From Ruminococcaceae bacterium KH2T8 (lineage in GTDB: Bacteria; Bacillota; Clostridia; Saccharofermentanales; Saccharofermentanaceae): DNA of 64,000 nt. Below the pieces are notes generated by a model that saw only the letters and a program-made list of their open reading frames with translations, searched no databases and was not told the DNA's origin. Position 1 is the first letter of the stretch. Each line of letters begins with the position of its first letter. The stretch is taken from the NCBI GenBank assembly GCA_900111435.1, contig FOIY01000004.1, positions 372,001-436,000 on the forward strand, read 5' to 3'. The position numbers and the translations under genes are program-made. Positions 1 through 7,994 of this stretch are shown one piece after another.

Positions 1-1
1 G

Positions 2-700
2 ACATCGGCAGCGTTAGCTGCAGTTTCGGAGGATTCGATCGATATCGATACCGAGATCGAGGATATTTCCGATCTTGATGCCGTTACTATTTCCTCTTCG
101 GAGCCTTCGATGCCCGATCCCTTCCCTGATCTTGCCGAGCCTGATGGCACGTTCATTACTTCCGACGATGAATATGAAGCTTATATCGTTACGGACTATT
201 CGTTCTCGGAAGACGGACTGACAGGTACATTTACATATAGTGAGATAGTTCCTTATTCACAGGAATATATCGAATCGCTCTCAGTAGGTGGTGTCCTCGA
301 CGGTGGAGTGGTGATAGATACTCTTGATTACAGCGCGGCAAGCGGTACGGTATGGATCAATTCAGGCAACATGATCTCGTTTGAATTCGAACTGCAGGAG
401 AACGGCGAATATTATCTCATGGATGATATCGGCTGTCTGGCGGTCTCTCCCGCGGGTACTTCTGAATTTTCGATATCTCCCGACGTGGTGATCGTAGATA
501 ACGTATCTCCGTACGGACCGTACGGCATCCGTATCAACGAGAATGAGGTTCAATACTACGACAGCATAGGAGATCTCGACAACAGACTTCAGGAAGATGA
601 TGTATGGTACCGCCCTGAACTCTATATCAGAGTAGTAGACGGTGAAGTCGTATTGATCTCGATAAATCCTCATCAGCACGAGCCCTGGCACGATTGCTGA
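2..700 (+). CDS. C-terminal part of a secreted or lipoprotein-like protein (5' end outside window)
   Basis: The reading frame is open from base 2, well before the first internal ATG at 110, so this is a gene truncated by the window edge; 232 residues are visible. The N-terminal visible part is acidic and low-complexity (many Asp, Glu, Ser), like the linkers of the lipoproteins downstream. The C-terminal half resembles the C-terminal half of the lipoprotein at 3845-4975 (a segment of the type SEDG, then SLxVG, and a final GEVVxxxIN-like strand), so the two look like paralogues. No catalytic motif was recognised and no function is proposed. A clear intrinsic terminator follows at 719-749, which separates this gene from the next lipoprotein operon. 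Export cannot be checked because the N-terminus is missing. Confidence 0.75.
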   Translation, partial: TSAALAAVSEDSIDIDTEIEDISDLDAVTISSSEPSMPDPFPDLAEPDGTFITSDDEYEAYIVTDYSFSEDGLTGTFTYSEIVPYSQEYIESLSVGGVLDGGVVIDTLDYSAASGTVWINSGNMISFEFELQENGEYYLMDDIGCLAVSPAGTSEFSISPDVVIVDNVSPYGPYGIRINENEVQYYDSIGDLDNRLQEDDVWYRPELYIRVVDGEVVLISINPHQHEPWHDC

Positions 701-718
701 AACCCATTGAAAAATATG

Positions 719-749
719 GTCCCGATCGGTATTCCGGTCGGGACTTTTT
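719..749 (+). terminator. Rho-independent terminator
   Basis: An inverted repeat of 11 bp (one G-U pair) with a 4-base loop, 719-744, is followed by five T at 745-749. It ends the gene that runs in from the left. Confidence 0.85.
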
Positions 750-777
750 GATTGTCAAAATATTTTTCGTTTATCAT

Positions 778-805
778 GCAACCATGGGGCGGGGCCTTTC
801 GTCTA
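778..805 (+). promoter_or_regulatory. Putative ECF-sigma promoter, GCAAC-N17-CGTCTA
   Basis: GCAAC at 778-782 and CGTCTA at 800-805 are separated by 17 bases, 40 bases before the ATG at 845. The same two blocks at the same spacing precede the ECF sigma gene (58250-58277 on the minus strand) and transport genes at 12418 and 17799. The assignment to that sigma factor is an inference from the shared motif and from the usual preference of ECF factors for AAC-type -35 and CGTC-type -10 elements. Confidence 0.65.
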
Positions 806-844
806 TTAGGTTATCAGAGGGATGATCTGATATAGGAGGACTAT

Positions 845-2617
845 ATGAAGAAAAGAAATATCATCATGATCATAATGGCGGCAGCGATGCTGCTCGCATC
901 ATGCGGTAAGACACCTGCCGAGGAGACTACACTTTATGAGGAACCTGCGACTACTTCAACAAGGAGTACGGTCGTAACTGAACCTTCTCCTACGATCACT
1001 CCCGTAGGATATGTAGCAGAAGTTCCTGAAGAGGAAATGTACGCAGACCTTTCGCAGGGTATGAAATTTACTTACGGAACATATGAAGGAGAGCCGATCG
1101 AATGGGTCGTACTCTCAAGATCGGGAAATACATGTATCGTCGTAACACGCGACGTAGTGACGACGATGCCTTATGCGGCAGACGGAACCTTTACTTCATG
1201 GGCTGATTCGGATATCAGAGTATGGCTCAATACCGATTTTTATACGAACTGCTTTACGGATGACGAGAGAGCTCGTATAAAAAAAGTGCCCGGTTATTCC
1301 AATCCCGATATCCCGAACGAGGATATGGTCTTCCTTCTCGGACGTGATGAAGTTTCGGAATACGAAACACGTTTTGAAACGGAAGAGGCAAGCTGCGAAT
1401 GGTGGCTCAGATCCTATGCTCCCGCAGGAACATACGAAAGAGCCGACTACTGTTCGACGACAGGCGAAAAGGATCTTGTCGGAAGATCTATCACTGATGA
1501 GCTCGGTGTCAGACCTGCCATGAAGTTCTATTGCGGCAGCGATACAACGTGCCTTGAGCCCGTTCCTGCTTACTGCACGCCTTTCCCTACACCTACGCCT
1601 GCTCCTTCTTCCGAGGACGATCCTGCTTCAGATAACGGGCTTCCCGAGATCATCGAACCCGAACTTCCCGATGTAATGCCGACAGACGGTTCACTTTCGG
1701 ACAGAGATAACCTCGTAAATTATTATGAGAATCATATCCTTGAGACACTGGGACAGTCGCCTCTCGGACCTGACGAGTTCTATATCTACTATGACGGCTC
1801 ATCTATGACGGTCGATTCCGAGCTGAGCCTCACGGGTGCCATAACATATGTGATCGATGATTTTGACAGTGACGGAGATGATGACATGATCGTTCCCGTA
1901 ATGGTCGAAGAGGCATGGGTAGATCCCCTGGCTGATGATCCGCATACATTAAGTGTAGTTACTTCGGAACATTTCTACAGGCTTCACATCCTTCTCTGTG
2001 AGACGGATAACGGTGAGGTAAGTATCACTGATGACTTTGCGATGATGGTCATTACAGGTGATGATGAGGCTAACCACGGCTATATCAACGGCGATCAGTG
2101 CATGGATGGTTTTGAGTCCTTATGTCCTCTCGGAAGAGCGATAAATATCTATACGGTCGATCGCGGTGATCATGTGAATATCCTCATAACTTCGATCGCG
2201 GGATTCTCCGTCTTCGGAGACGGTTCCATATGCAGTGCGTATGAACTCAAAGTATCAGACGGCGAGCTCCGGTATACTTCTGCATTTGTTACTCCCGGTA
2301 TGGGTAGCGACGATCATATGGGATATCAGTACTATTTCGAGAACGGCGAGATCACTTCAAGAGAAGCATACTATCAGTATCCCGAGGATCATGGTGCGGA
2401 TCCCGATATGATCTACGGTCTTGATCTTTATCTCGACAGGATCGGTCTCGATAATGAATTAAGTGAGATCAATGACCATATGTGGTATTACGAGGTAACC
2501 GATGAAGATGCCCATCTCGTGGCAGGAATGTATCTGGGTCCAGTCGACGAAGCAACTGTAGACGCAGGTGACGGTGGCACCGGATATCCTTACGGCTATT
2601 GGGTAGATCATGAATAA
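845..2617 (+). CDS. Lipoprotein with DUF6273-like domain
   Basis: This 590-residue protein starts with a lipoprotein signal peptide (lipobox LASC, Cys20), so it should be anchored to the outer face of the membrane. Residues of about 70-230 look like the DUF6273 family: a GxYEGEPIEW-type opening, an IRVWLN motif and a WWLRS motif in order. A Pro/Thr-rich spacer (about 238-280) leads into a second, acidic region with no recognised family. Function is unknown. The start has a good ribosome binding site (GGAGGA at 835-840). It is the first gene of an operon with 2635 and 3845, which share the signal peptide and the first residues after the cysteine. A putative ECF promoter lies upstream at 778-805. 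Confidence 0.85.
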   Translation: MKKRNIIMIIMAAAMLLASCGKTPAEETTLYEEPATTSTRSTVVTEPSPTITPVGYVAEVPEEEMYADLSQGMKFTYGTYEGEPIEWVVLSRSGNTCIVVTRDVVTTMPYAADGTFTSWADSDIRVWLNTDFYTNCFTDDERARIKKVPGYSNPDIPNEDMVFLLGRDEVSEYETRFETEEASCEWWLRSYAPAGTYERADYCSTTGEKDLVGRSITDELGVRPAMKFYCGSDTTCLEPVPAYCTPFPTPTPAPSSEDDPASDNGLPEIIEPELPDVMPTDGSLSDRDNLVNYYENHILETLGQSPLGPDEFYIYYDGSSMTVDSELSLTGAITYVIDDFDSDGDDDMIVPVMVEEAWVDPLADDPHTLSVVTSEHFYRLHILLCETDNGEVSITDDFAMMVITGDDEANHGYINGDQCMDGFESLCPLGRAINIYTVDRGDHVNILITSIAGFSVFGDGSICSAYELKVSDGELRYTSAFVTPGMGSDDHMGYQYYFENGEITSREAYYQYPEDHGADPDMIYGLDLYLDRIGLDNELSEINDHMWYYEVTDEDAHLVAGMYLGPVDEATVDAGDGGTGYPYGYWVDHE

Positions 2618-2634
2618 ATAAGGGAGACAGGATA

Positions 2635-3828
2635 ATGAAAAAGAGAAAAGTACTTACACTGTTACTCACAGCATCCGTTGCGCTCGCATCCTGCGGCAAG
2701 GCGTCCGTAGAGGAGAAGACCGAAGTGACTACGGAAGAGACAACAACTACAGTCGCGGAGACGACTGCGGCAACGCCTACACCGAGGCCTACTGCTACTC
2801 CCACACCCCTTCCTACGGCGACCCCTACACCTATCCCCAGGGATGGTACCGCGAGATTTGCAGATCCTTTCGATGATGAGTCGGAAAAGGATTTCCTGTC
2901 GCTCAACGAGATGAGTGACGATACGCTTCAGGGTTTTACGAATCTTTTCTTTACCGACTGGTATTGGGAATTTCCCGAATCTGCGGAGGAGATGGAAAGG
3001 ATCGGAGATTCTACGTACTATCTTATTCCGGACAATGGTCTTAACTTCCGTCCTGCCTGGTTATATACGTCGTATAGCGACCCCCGTGACTGTAACCCTT
3101 ATATCGATGCAGGCTGGCTTCAGTACGACGGATATGTCTTTGGCGGTCCCGAGGACGAAGGTATCGCATACCTTACGCCTTCCTCTGTTGCCGATGCTCA
3201 GATAAGGGAGTTCACGGGTTATTCGAACAGCGAGCTTTCTAATCCTCTTGGTATCTCAGAGAGTCATAACGGCGAGACATATGTCGTATTCGGTCCCATG
3301 ACCAACGGCGGTATCCCAGCGTATGACTGTATCTCCGGAAGGGAACTTGAAGACGGTAACGTCATCCTGGTATTCGGTAATTCGGAGGCAGGCGGCGGAT
3401 TGGTCTTTAATACTGGAACGATAGCTGTCATGGCTCCTAACGGTGACGGTACTTATCGTATCCTCAATAATCACAATACCAGGAATATCATCACATACGG
3501 AAGCGCAGACAATGAGGTATCATCCGATATGCTCCGTGAAGGTATAACTGAAGCGATCGACCGCAGAGGAGTCAATTTTGGTATGCCGGATGACGCGGAT
3601 CAGTACGATGTCGACGAATCCCTGAGATTCTCTGCCTACGTATCACGTAATGCTTATCTGGCATCCTACGGAGTCATCTTCGATGATCCCTTGCTCCAGT
3701 TCTGGTTCGAATCATGTTCCTGGTATGAGCCCGTGATCCCCGAATCAGAATTTGACTACAGCGTAATGTCAGATATCGAACTTTCCAATATCGAGCAGGC
3801 CGATGCGCTCCTCGCAGAACTCGGCTGA
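2635..3828 (+). CDS. Lipoprotein with Thr/Pro linker, unknown family
   Basis: A 397-residue lipoprotein (lipobox ALASC, Cys20). After the cysteine come a Thr/Glu-rich stretch and a TPTP-type linker (about residues 42-65), then a globular region of about 330 residues rich in aromatic and acidic residues that I do not recognise. It lies 17 bases after the preceding lipoprotein gene with no terminator between them, so co-transcription is likely. Signal peptide and start of the mature protein are near-copies of those of its two neighbours, while the distal domains differ, which suggests duplication of an export-plus-linker cassette with different cargo domains. An antisense open frame over the linker is only a shadow of the repeat. 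Confidence 0.82.
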   Translation: MKKRKVLTLLLTASVALASCGKASVEEKTEVTTEETTTTVAETTAATPTPRPTATPTPLPTATPTPIPRDGTARFADPFDDESEKDFLSLNEMSDDTLQGFTNLFFTDWYWEFPESAEEMERIGDSTYYLIPDNGLNFRPAWLYTSYSDPRDCNPYIDAGWLQYDGYVFGGPEDEGIAYLTPSSVADAQIREFTGYSNSELSNPLGISESHNGETYVVFGPMTNGGIPAYDCISGRELEDGNVILVFGNSEAGGGLVFNTGTIAVMAPNGDGTYRILNNHNTRNIITYGSADNEVSSDMLREGITEAIDRRGVNFGMPDDADQYDVDESLRFSAYVSRNAYLASYGVIFDDPLLQFWFESCSWYEPVIPESEFDYSVMSDIELSNIEQADALLAELG

Positions 3829-3844
3829 GAAAGTGAATAAACCT

Positions 3845-4975
3845 ATGAAGAAGACAAAGATATTAGCGATCCTCATGGCGACAGCAATGCTCACATCCTG
3901 CGGCAAGGCGCCAGTTGAGGAGACGACAGAAGAGACAACAATAACTGAAGAGACGACTACAGTCTCTGAGACAACAGCGGCGGCAACACCTACACCTACA
4001 CCTACACCCAGGCCTACGTTGACACCTACTCCGAGACCGACGGCAACTCCTACGCCGACACCTGCTCCCACAGGCGATCCTATCACTTCAGATGATGATC
4101 AGTATCCGATAATAATGGGATTTGTAGATGAACTGGAGGCATCTGCTCCGGGAGAGTACAGATATATCATCTTTTCCATGAGTAGCGACAATGATGATTA
4201 TTGGTTATTGGAAGTATTTGGCGACAACACTACTGAAGCATATATTGTAATCGACGGAGAAATGGTTGAAACAACAGTTCCGACTTATTATCACTATTCA
4301 GCTGATTTGGCACTCACATATGATGAGTTAAAAAGGTTCCCTTGTCTGATAGCGATGGATTATAGTTCGAGTGTACTTAGAGATGCAGAATATCCGGACA
4401 GCCTTGCTGACGGTACATATGTCGGAAGTATCATAGCGATGTCAGAGGACGGGACAAGATTGTATATGTATGTAAGCGAGGTTGTCACATTTGACAGAGA
4501 TTTTGCCGAATCGCTACAGGTAGGTGATAGTATCGGATGTTCGGTGAATGGTCGAGAGCTGACTGTTACCGATATCGGGACTGAGACAGATCAGAACGGG
4601 GAAGAGCAGATAATGTATATCGGTCTGACTGATTCTTGTCATCTTCATCCCTATACCGGTATCGGGGATAACGATACTTTTGTACTGTGCCAGGACTCGT
4701 GCCCTTACTTTGAACCAAGATATGTCGTTGAATTACCTGTCTCTCCTTCATGTGAGGTAACGGATGCATTTGATATCTTGGTCGAGCTTCCCGAGTACGC
4801 AGATCAGGTCCCGACCGGTAATCCGCTTTTGGATTCTTATTGGTGGTATGTTCATTCCGGAGACTCGTATGTTCCCGCCCTTTATTCCAACGGATGGTAT
4901 CAGTGTAGCGGATTACTATTCCCCATTGAAGTCAGGAATGGTGAGATCGTAAGAGTGAATATCGAGTGGAGATGA
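3845..4975 (+). CDS. Lipoprotein with long Thr/Pro linker
   Basis: A 376-residue lipoprotein. The start at 3845 is chosen because the signal peptide begins there (lipobox MLTSC, Cys19); an upstream in-frame ATG at 3803 lies inside the previous gene and would add 14 non-signal residues. The mature protein carries a Thr-rich stretch, a TPTPTP linker of about 30 residues and a C-terminal domain of about 290 residues. The distal part is similar to the truncated gene at 2-700. The ribosome binding site is weak (GAGAAAG), so coupling to the preceding gene 16 bases away is plausible. It is the last gene of the lipoprotein operon. Function is unknown. Confidence 0.82.
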   Translation: MKKTKILAILMATAMLTSCGKAPVEETTEETTITEETTTVSETTAAATPTPTPTPRPTLTPTPRPTATPTPTPAPTGDPITSDDDQYPIIMGFVDELEASAPGEYRYIIFSMSSDNDDYWLLEVFGDNTTEAYIVIDGEMVETTVPTYYHYSADLALTYDELKRFPCLIAMDYSSSVLRDAEYPDSLADGTYVGSIIAMSEDGTRLYMYVSEVVTFDRDFAESLQVGDSIGCSVNGRELTVTDIGTETDQNGEEQIMYIGLTDSCHLHPYTGIGDNDTFVLCQDSCPYFEPRYVVELPVSPSCEVTDAFDILVELPEYADQVPTGNPLLDSYWWYVHSGDSYVPALYSNGWYQCSGLLFPIEVRNGEIVRVNIEWR

Positions 4976-5013
4976 TCTGATTAAGAATATAAATGTCAGT
5001 ATCCGTTCATAAC

Positions 5014-5046
5014 AAAAGCCTTCCGAGGTGATCTCGGGAGGCTTTG
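5014..5046. terminator. Bidirectional terminator between convergent genes
   Basis: A 10-bp stem (5018-5027 with 5033-5042, one wobble pair) is flanked by AAAA on the left and TTT on the right, so it can serve the lipoprotein operon on the plus strand and the CobW-type operon on the minus strand. Confidence 0.75.
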
Positions 5047-5069
5047 TGTATTCATCTTGAAAAGTTATA

Positions 5070-6218
5070 TCAAAGACCGAAGAGTTCCTTGACCTTATCC
5101 TTGTCGACCTGTGCGCCGATAACACAGAGCTTACCTGTTACATCAGCGGCGCCTGTTCTGACATCAGCCTCGCCGGGTACGTAGTCGAAGTGGATCCACT
5201 TGCCGTCTTCGCCTGCGACGATACCCTTGGCACGAAGGATCATGCCGTAATCTCCGTTGTCGAGCTTCTCGAGAGCTGCCTTGATGCCTTCCTCTGTGAA
5301 GGATCTTGATGTCTCGAATCCGATGCTGTCGAATACTTCGTCAGCGTGGTGATGACCTTCGTGGTCATGGTCATGGCAACCGCATGTGCATCCTTCGCCG
5401 TGATCATGGTCGTGGTGGTGATGCTCATGTTCATGATCGTGATCGTGTTCGTCATGGTCATGATGGTGATGTTCATGTTCTTCGTGGTCATGGTCGTGAC
5501 AACCGCATGTGCAGTCCTCACCGTGCTCGTGTTCGTGATCGTGATCCTCGTGGTCGTGATCATGGTGATGGTGGTGATGCTCGTGCTCCTCTGCTTCAAG
5601 GAGAGCAGCTGCCATGTCTGCAGCCGTGATGGGGCTCTCGATAGCCTTGAGGATCTGTACGCCTGAGAGGAGCTCCCAGGGAGTAGTGATGACCTGAGAA
5701 TGGTCGTTGATGCCCTTGATGAGCTCTACTGCAGTGTCGAGCTTCTCCTGACGGATATTACCTGTTCTTGAGAGGATAATAGTGCCTGCATACTTGATCT
5801 GATTCTCGTAGAACTCAGCGAAGTTCTTGAGGTAGATCTTGCACTTGGATGCATCGATGACCGTTACTGTTCCGCAGATCTCGGTGCCTTCGACCTTCTT
5901 TACTGCAGCGACTACGTCAGAGAGCTTACCTACACCTGAGGGTTCGATAAGGATACGGTCGGGTGCATACTTGTCGATAACTTCCTTTAATGCTGTTCCG
6001 AAGTCACCTACGAGGGAGCAGCAGATGCAGCCTGAGTTCATCTCAGTGATCTCTATGCCTGACTCCTTAAGGAAGCCACCGTCGATGCCGATCTGACCGA
6101 ATTCGTTCTCGATGAGGACGATCTTCTGTCCGTTATAGCCGTCAGCAATGAGCTTCTTGATGAGCGTTGTCTTTCCGGCACCTAAGAAACCTGAGAAAAT
6201 GTCTACTTTTGTTGCCAT
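5070..6218 (-). CDS. G3E-family (CobW/ZNG1-like) metallochaperone GTPase with His-rich insert
   Basis: A 382-residue GTPase of the CobW/G3E family, which hands metal ions (often zinc) to client proteins in the cytosol. The P-loop GFLGAGKTT is at residues 10-18, the family's metal-binding CxCC motif at 64-67, and a CobW C-terminal domain at about 292-382. Between them, at about 212-291, sits an 80-residue segment almost wholly of His, Asp and Glu holding two CTCGCHDHDHE modules, evidently a metal store or sensor. The coding DNA shows this as a 123-bp tandem duplication. It is the second gene of a minus-strand operon; the upstream gene is another G3E GTPase. Zinc is the most likely metal, but nickel or cobalt cannot be excluded. 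No Zur-type operator was seen. Confidence 0.92.
   Translation of the reverse strand: MATKVDIFSGFLGAGKTTLIKKLIADGYNGQKIVLIENEFGQIGIDGGFLKESGIEITEMNSGCICCSLVGDFGTALKEVIDKYAPDRILIEPSGVGKLSDVVAAVKKVEGTEICGTVTVIDASKCKIYLKNFAEFYENQIKYAGTIILSRTGNIRQEKLDTAVELIKGINDHSQVITTPWELLSGVQILKAIESPITAADMAAALLEAEEHEHHHHHHDHDHEDHDHEHEHGEDCTCGCHDHDHEEHEHHHHDHDEHDHDHEHEHHHHDHDHGEGCTCGCHDHDHEGHHHADEVFDSIGFETSRSFTEEGIKAALEKLDNGDYGMILRAKGIVAGEDGKWIHFDYVPGEADVRTGAADVTGKLCVIGAQVDKDKVKELFGL
5340..5590. repeat. Tandem repeat encoding the His-rich segment
   Basis: Two copies of an approximately 123-bp unit: the landmark CAACCGCATGTGCA occurs at 5377 and again at 5500. Each unit encodes one CTCGC-plus-His/Asp block of the metallochaperone. 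The repeat also makes long shadow frames on both strands. Such a repeat could change copy number between strains. Confidence 0.8.
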
Positions 6219-6271
6219 ATATATTCCTTCTTTCTGTTAATTGTTAACACGTTCGGTTACCTTTCGGCGGA

Positions 6272-7222
6272 TCAGCTGAAATAGATGATCTCGTTTTCGG
6301 GCTTACTTGTTATCGCGTAGTCATCGACCTCGATACAGGGAACTGCGATAGGAGATCCGTCACGCTGCTTGTCTTCAAAGTAGCGGATGCGTCCCGTTAC
6401 CTTGAGCCACTGACCTACCGGGAATCCGGAGCCGTGCTCGTGGAAGCACAGGAGATTTATCTGACCGATATCGTCTGCGCAGCATGTATATGCCTGGCGC
6501 TGCAAAGCGAAAGCGCGGCCTTTGAATTCGCGGAAGACGACTGCCTGACCGACGAGCGTTACGACCTTGCCGTTATATCTTTCGACATTATCGAGAGCAT
6601 CTGTATAGAAAAGACCGAAGTCGTCGGGATCGATAACACAGGGGTTATTTTTGAGATCGTAGGGGAGGTGGTCTCCTATGTCGATCATCTCATTATCGTT
6701 GCCGAGGAAGGTGATGTTCATGCCGGGGTTCAATGACTTAACGGATCCGCGAAGCTTCGGGATGTTATTGACCTCGGGGTCTACTCGGTTGAAGATAACG
6801 TTATCGCAGTAGCGGTAGTAATCCGCGAAGATCGTCTGCATGTTCCTGTAGTATTCGGAATATGTAGATGCGTCTACTATTACGAGAGCAGCGGCGAGTG
6901 CCCATCTTCTGGGTACGTCTACCTTTTCGAAGAACTCAGAAGGGGAGACGGAACCGTTCCATTCCATAAAGATGACATCGGGCTTATGCTTCTTTTCAAT
7001 GTCGAACATCAGAGCCTTGTCGACTTCGTCGGGCTCTACGGTTATTACGATGACATCGTCGCGTCCGAGTTTTTCGGGAGTATATTCTTCCTCGCCTTCT
7101 TCAGTTGCGAGTACTACTATCTTCTTATCGCTGAAATTATCTTCGGATGTCCAGGAGCAGATGAAAGAAGTCTTTCCGCTGTCGAGAAATCCCGTGAAAA
7201 AGTAAACCAAGCAATCTTTCAT
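6272..7222 (-). CDS. CobW-type GTPase fused to a YcgQ/TIGR03943-like C-terminal domain
   Basis: A 316-residue protein. Residues 1 to about 200 form a G3E GTPase domain with P-loop GFLDSGKTS (11-19), but the family's CxCC metal motif is missing and replaced by an acidic stretch (EEGEEEY). Residues of about 220-300 match the conserved end of the YcgQ/TIGR03943 family: GKVVTLVGQ, a TCCADD motif (Cys247, Cys248) and a WLKVTGRI strand, an OB-fold-like region. In Bacillus the YcgQ/YcgR pair belongs to the zinc-starvation regulon, so a role in metal homeostasis with the downstream His-rich chaperone is likely. The partner permease is not in the window. The ribosome binding site is AGAGGTG; the gap to the next gene is 53 bases. 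Confidence 0.85.
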   Translation of the reverse strand: MKDCLVYFFTGFLDSGKTSFICSWTSEDNFSDKKIVVLATEEGEEEYTPEKLGRDDVIVITVEPDEVDKALMFDIEKKHKPDVIFMEWNGSVSPSEFFEKVDVPRRWALAAALVIVDASTYSEYYRNMQTIFADYYRYCDNVIFNRVDPEVNNIPKLRGSVKSLNPGMNITFLGNDNEMIDIGDHLPYDLKNNPCVIDPDDFGLFYTDALDNVERYNGKVVTLVGQAVVFREFKGRAFALQRQAYTCCADDIGQINLLCFHEHGSGFPVGQWLKVTGRIRYFEDKQRDGSPIAVPCIEVDDYAITSKPENEIIYFS

Positions 7223-7318
7223 ATAAAAACACCTCTCTACCGAATAGTATTTTCGTATTAAGGGGCGATATTTTCAAGCATCAATGTGTATGAATTTTAT
7301 AATAATTATAATTAAAAA

Positions 7319-7332
7319 CGCGTTAATACGCG
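7319..7332. promoter_or_regulatory. 14-bp palindrome in a divergent promoter region
   Basis: CGCGT-TAAT-ACGCG is a perfect dyad between the divergent metallochaperone operon and the phosphatase gene. It could be an operator, but no regulator is identified and a chance palindrome is possible. Confidence 0.3.
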
Positions 7333-7341
7333 CATAAGTGG

Positions 7342-7347
7342 TACAAT
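7342..7347 (+). promoter_or_regulatory. -10 element TACAAT very close to the start codon
   Basis: TACAAT ends 8 bases before the ATG at 7356, and no Shine-Dalgarno sequence lies in between. If it is used, transcription starts at or next to the ATG and the mRNA is nearly leaderless. No good -35 element is visible. Confidence 0.4.
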
Positions 7348-7355
7348 ACTTCCGT

Positions 7356-7994
7356 ATGAAAAGGATAATCATCGATCATCAGGAAATAGCAAGACAGGGA
7401 CAGCAACTTGCTCAGCAGGCTCAAAATGAAGTCGACAAGCAAGTCGGCAAATATTGTATGCTCGAGCTCAAGAATCTCGATCTGCTCCACGACACCCTCT
7501 ATTCTCCGATGATGGATAAGATCATGGTAACTATCACGAGTACGGGTAACCTCGGACTCATCTGGATCTTTACCGCTATTATCCTCCTTATGTCGAGCAA
7601 ACATAACGATGAGAGATCCAGGATCGGTTACGGCATCCTGATCGCACTCCTGCTTTCGATCATGATAGGCAATATCCTCATAAAGAATATCGCCAAGAGG
7701 AGCAGGCCTTTCTTTCACAAGAACTATAAGCTCCTGATAAAGCAGCCTTGGGACTATTCGTTCCCGTCAGGTCATACGCTCGCGTCTTTCGCGGCTGCTA
7801 CGGTGTTCTTCTACATGAACCCCGACGTAGGAGCGATCGCACTTATCTATGCGGCTCTTATCGCGCTCTCAAGGCTTTATCTGAGAGTTCATTTCTTTAC
7901 TGATGTATTCTTCTCGATGATCCTCGGAACGGGACTCGGGATGCTCGCGATGTTCCTCTACGATTCTCATTTTTTCGGTATACTGGCCAGATGA
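7356..7994 (+). CDS. PAP2-family membrane phosphatase
   Basis: A 212-residue integral membrane phosphatase of the PAP2 type (phosphatidic acid or undecaprenyl-diphosphate phosphatase family). All three catalytic motifs are present: K110-x6-R117-P118, PSGH at 137-140 and S172-R-x5-H179-x3-D183. Hydrophobic segments surround these motifs, and the first 50 residues are a polar, coiled-coil-like cytosolic stretch. The ATG at 7356 is preferred over an upstream in-frame GTG at 7338, which overlaps the TACAAT element. The substrate cannot be read from sequence; lipid-carrier recycling for cell-wall synthesis is the usual role. The stop overlaps the start of the next gene (ATGA), so the two are translationally coupled. 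Confidence 0.88.
   Translation: MKRIIIDHQEIARQGQQLAQQAQNEVDKQVGKYCMLELKNLDLLHDTLYSPMMDKIMVTITSTGNLGLIWIFTAIILLMSSKHNDERSRIGYGILIALLLSIMIGNILIKNIAKRSRPFFHKNYKLLIKQPWDYSFPSGHTLASFAAATVFFYMNPDVGAIALIYAALIALSRLYLRVHFFTDVFFSMILGTGLGMLAMFLYDSHFFGILAR

Noticed and set aside
7223-7355. Zur or similar metal-regulator box upstream of the metallochaperone genes
   Set aside because: No sequence close to the TCGTAAT-N-ATTACGA type was found; only a GC-ended palindrome of another kind.
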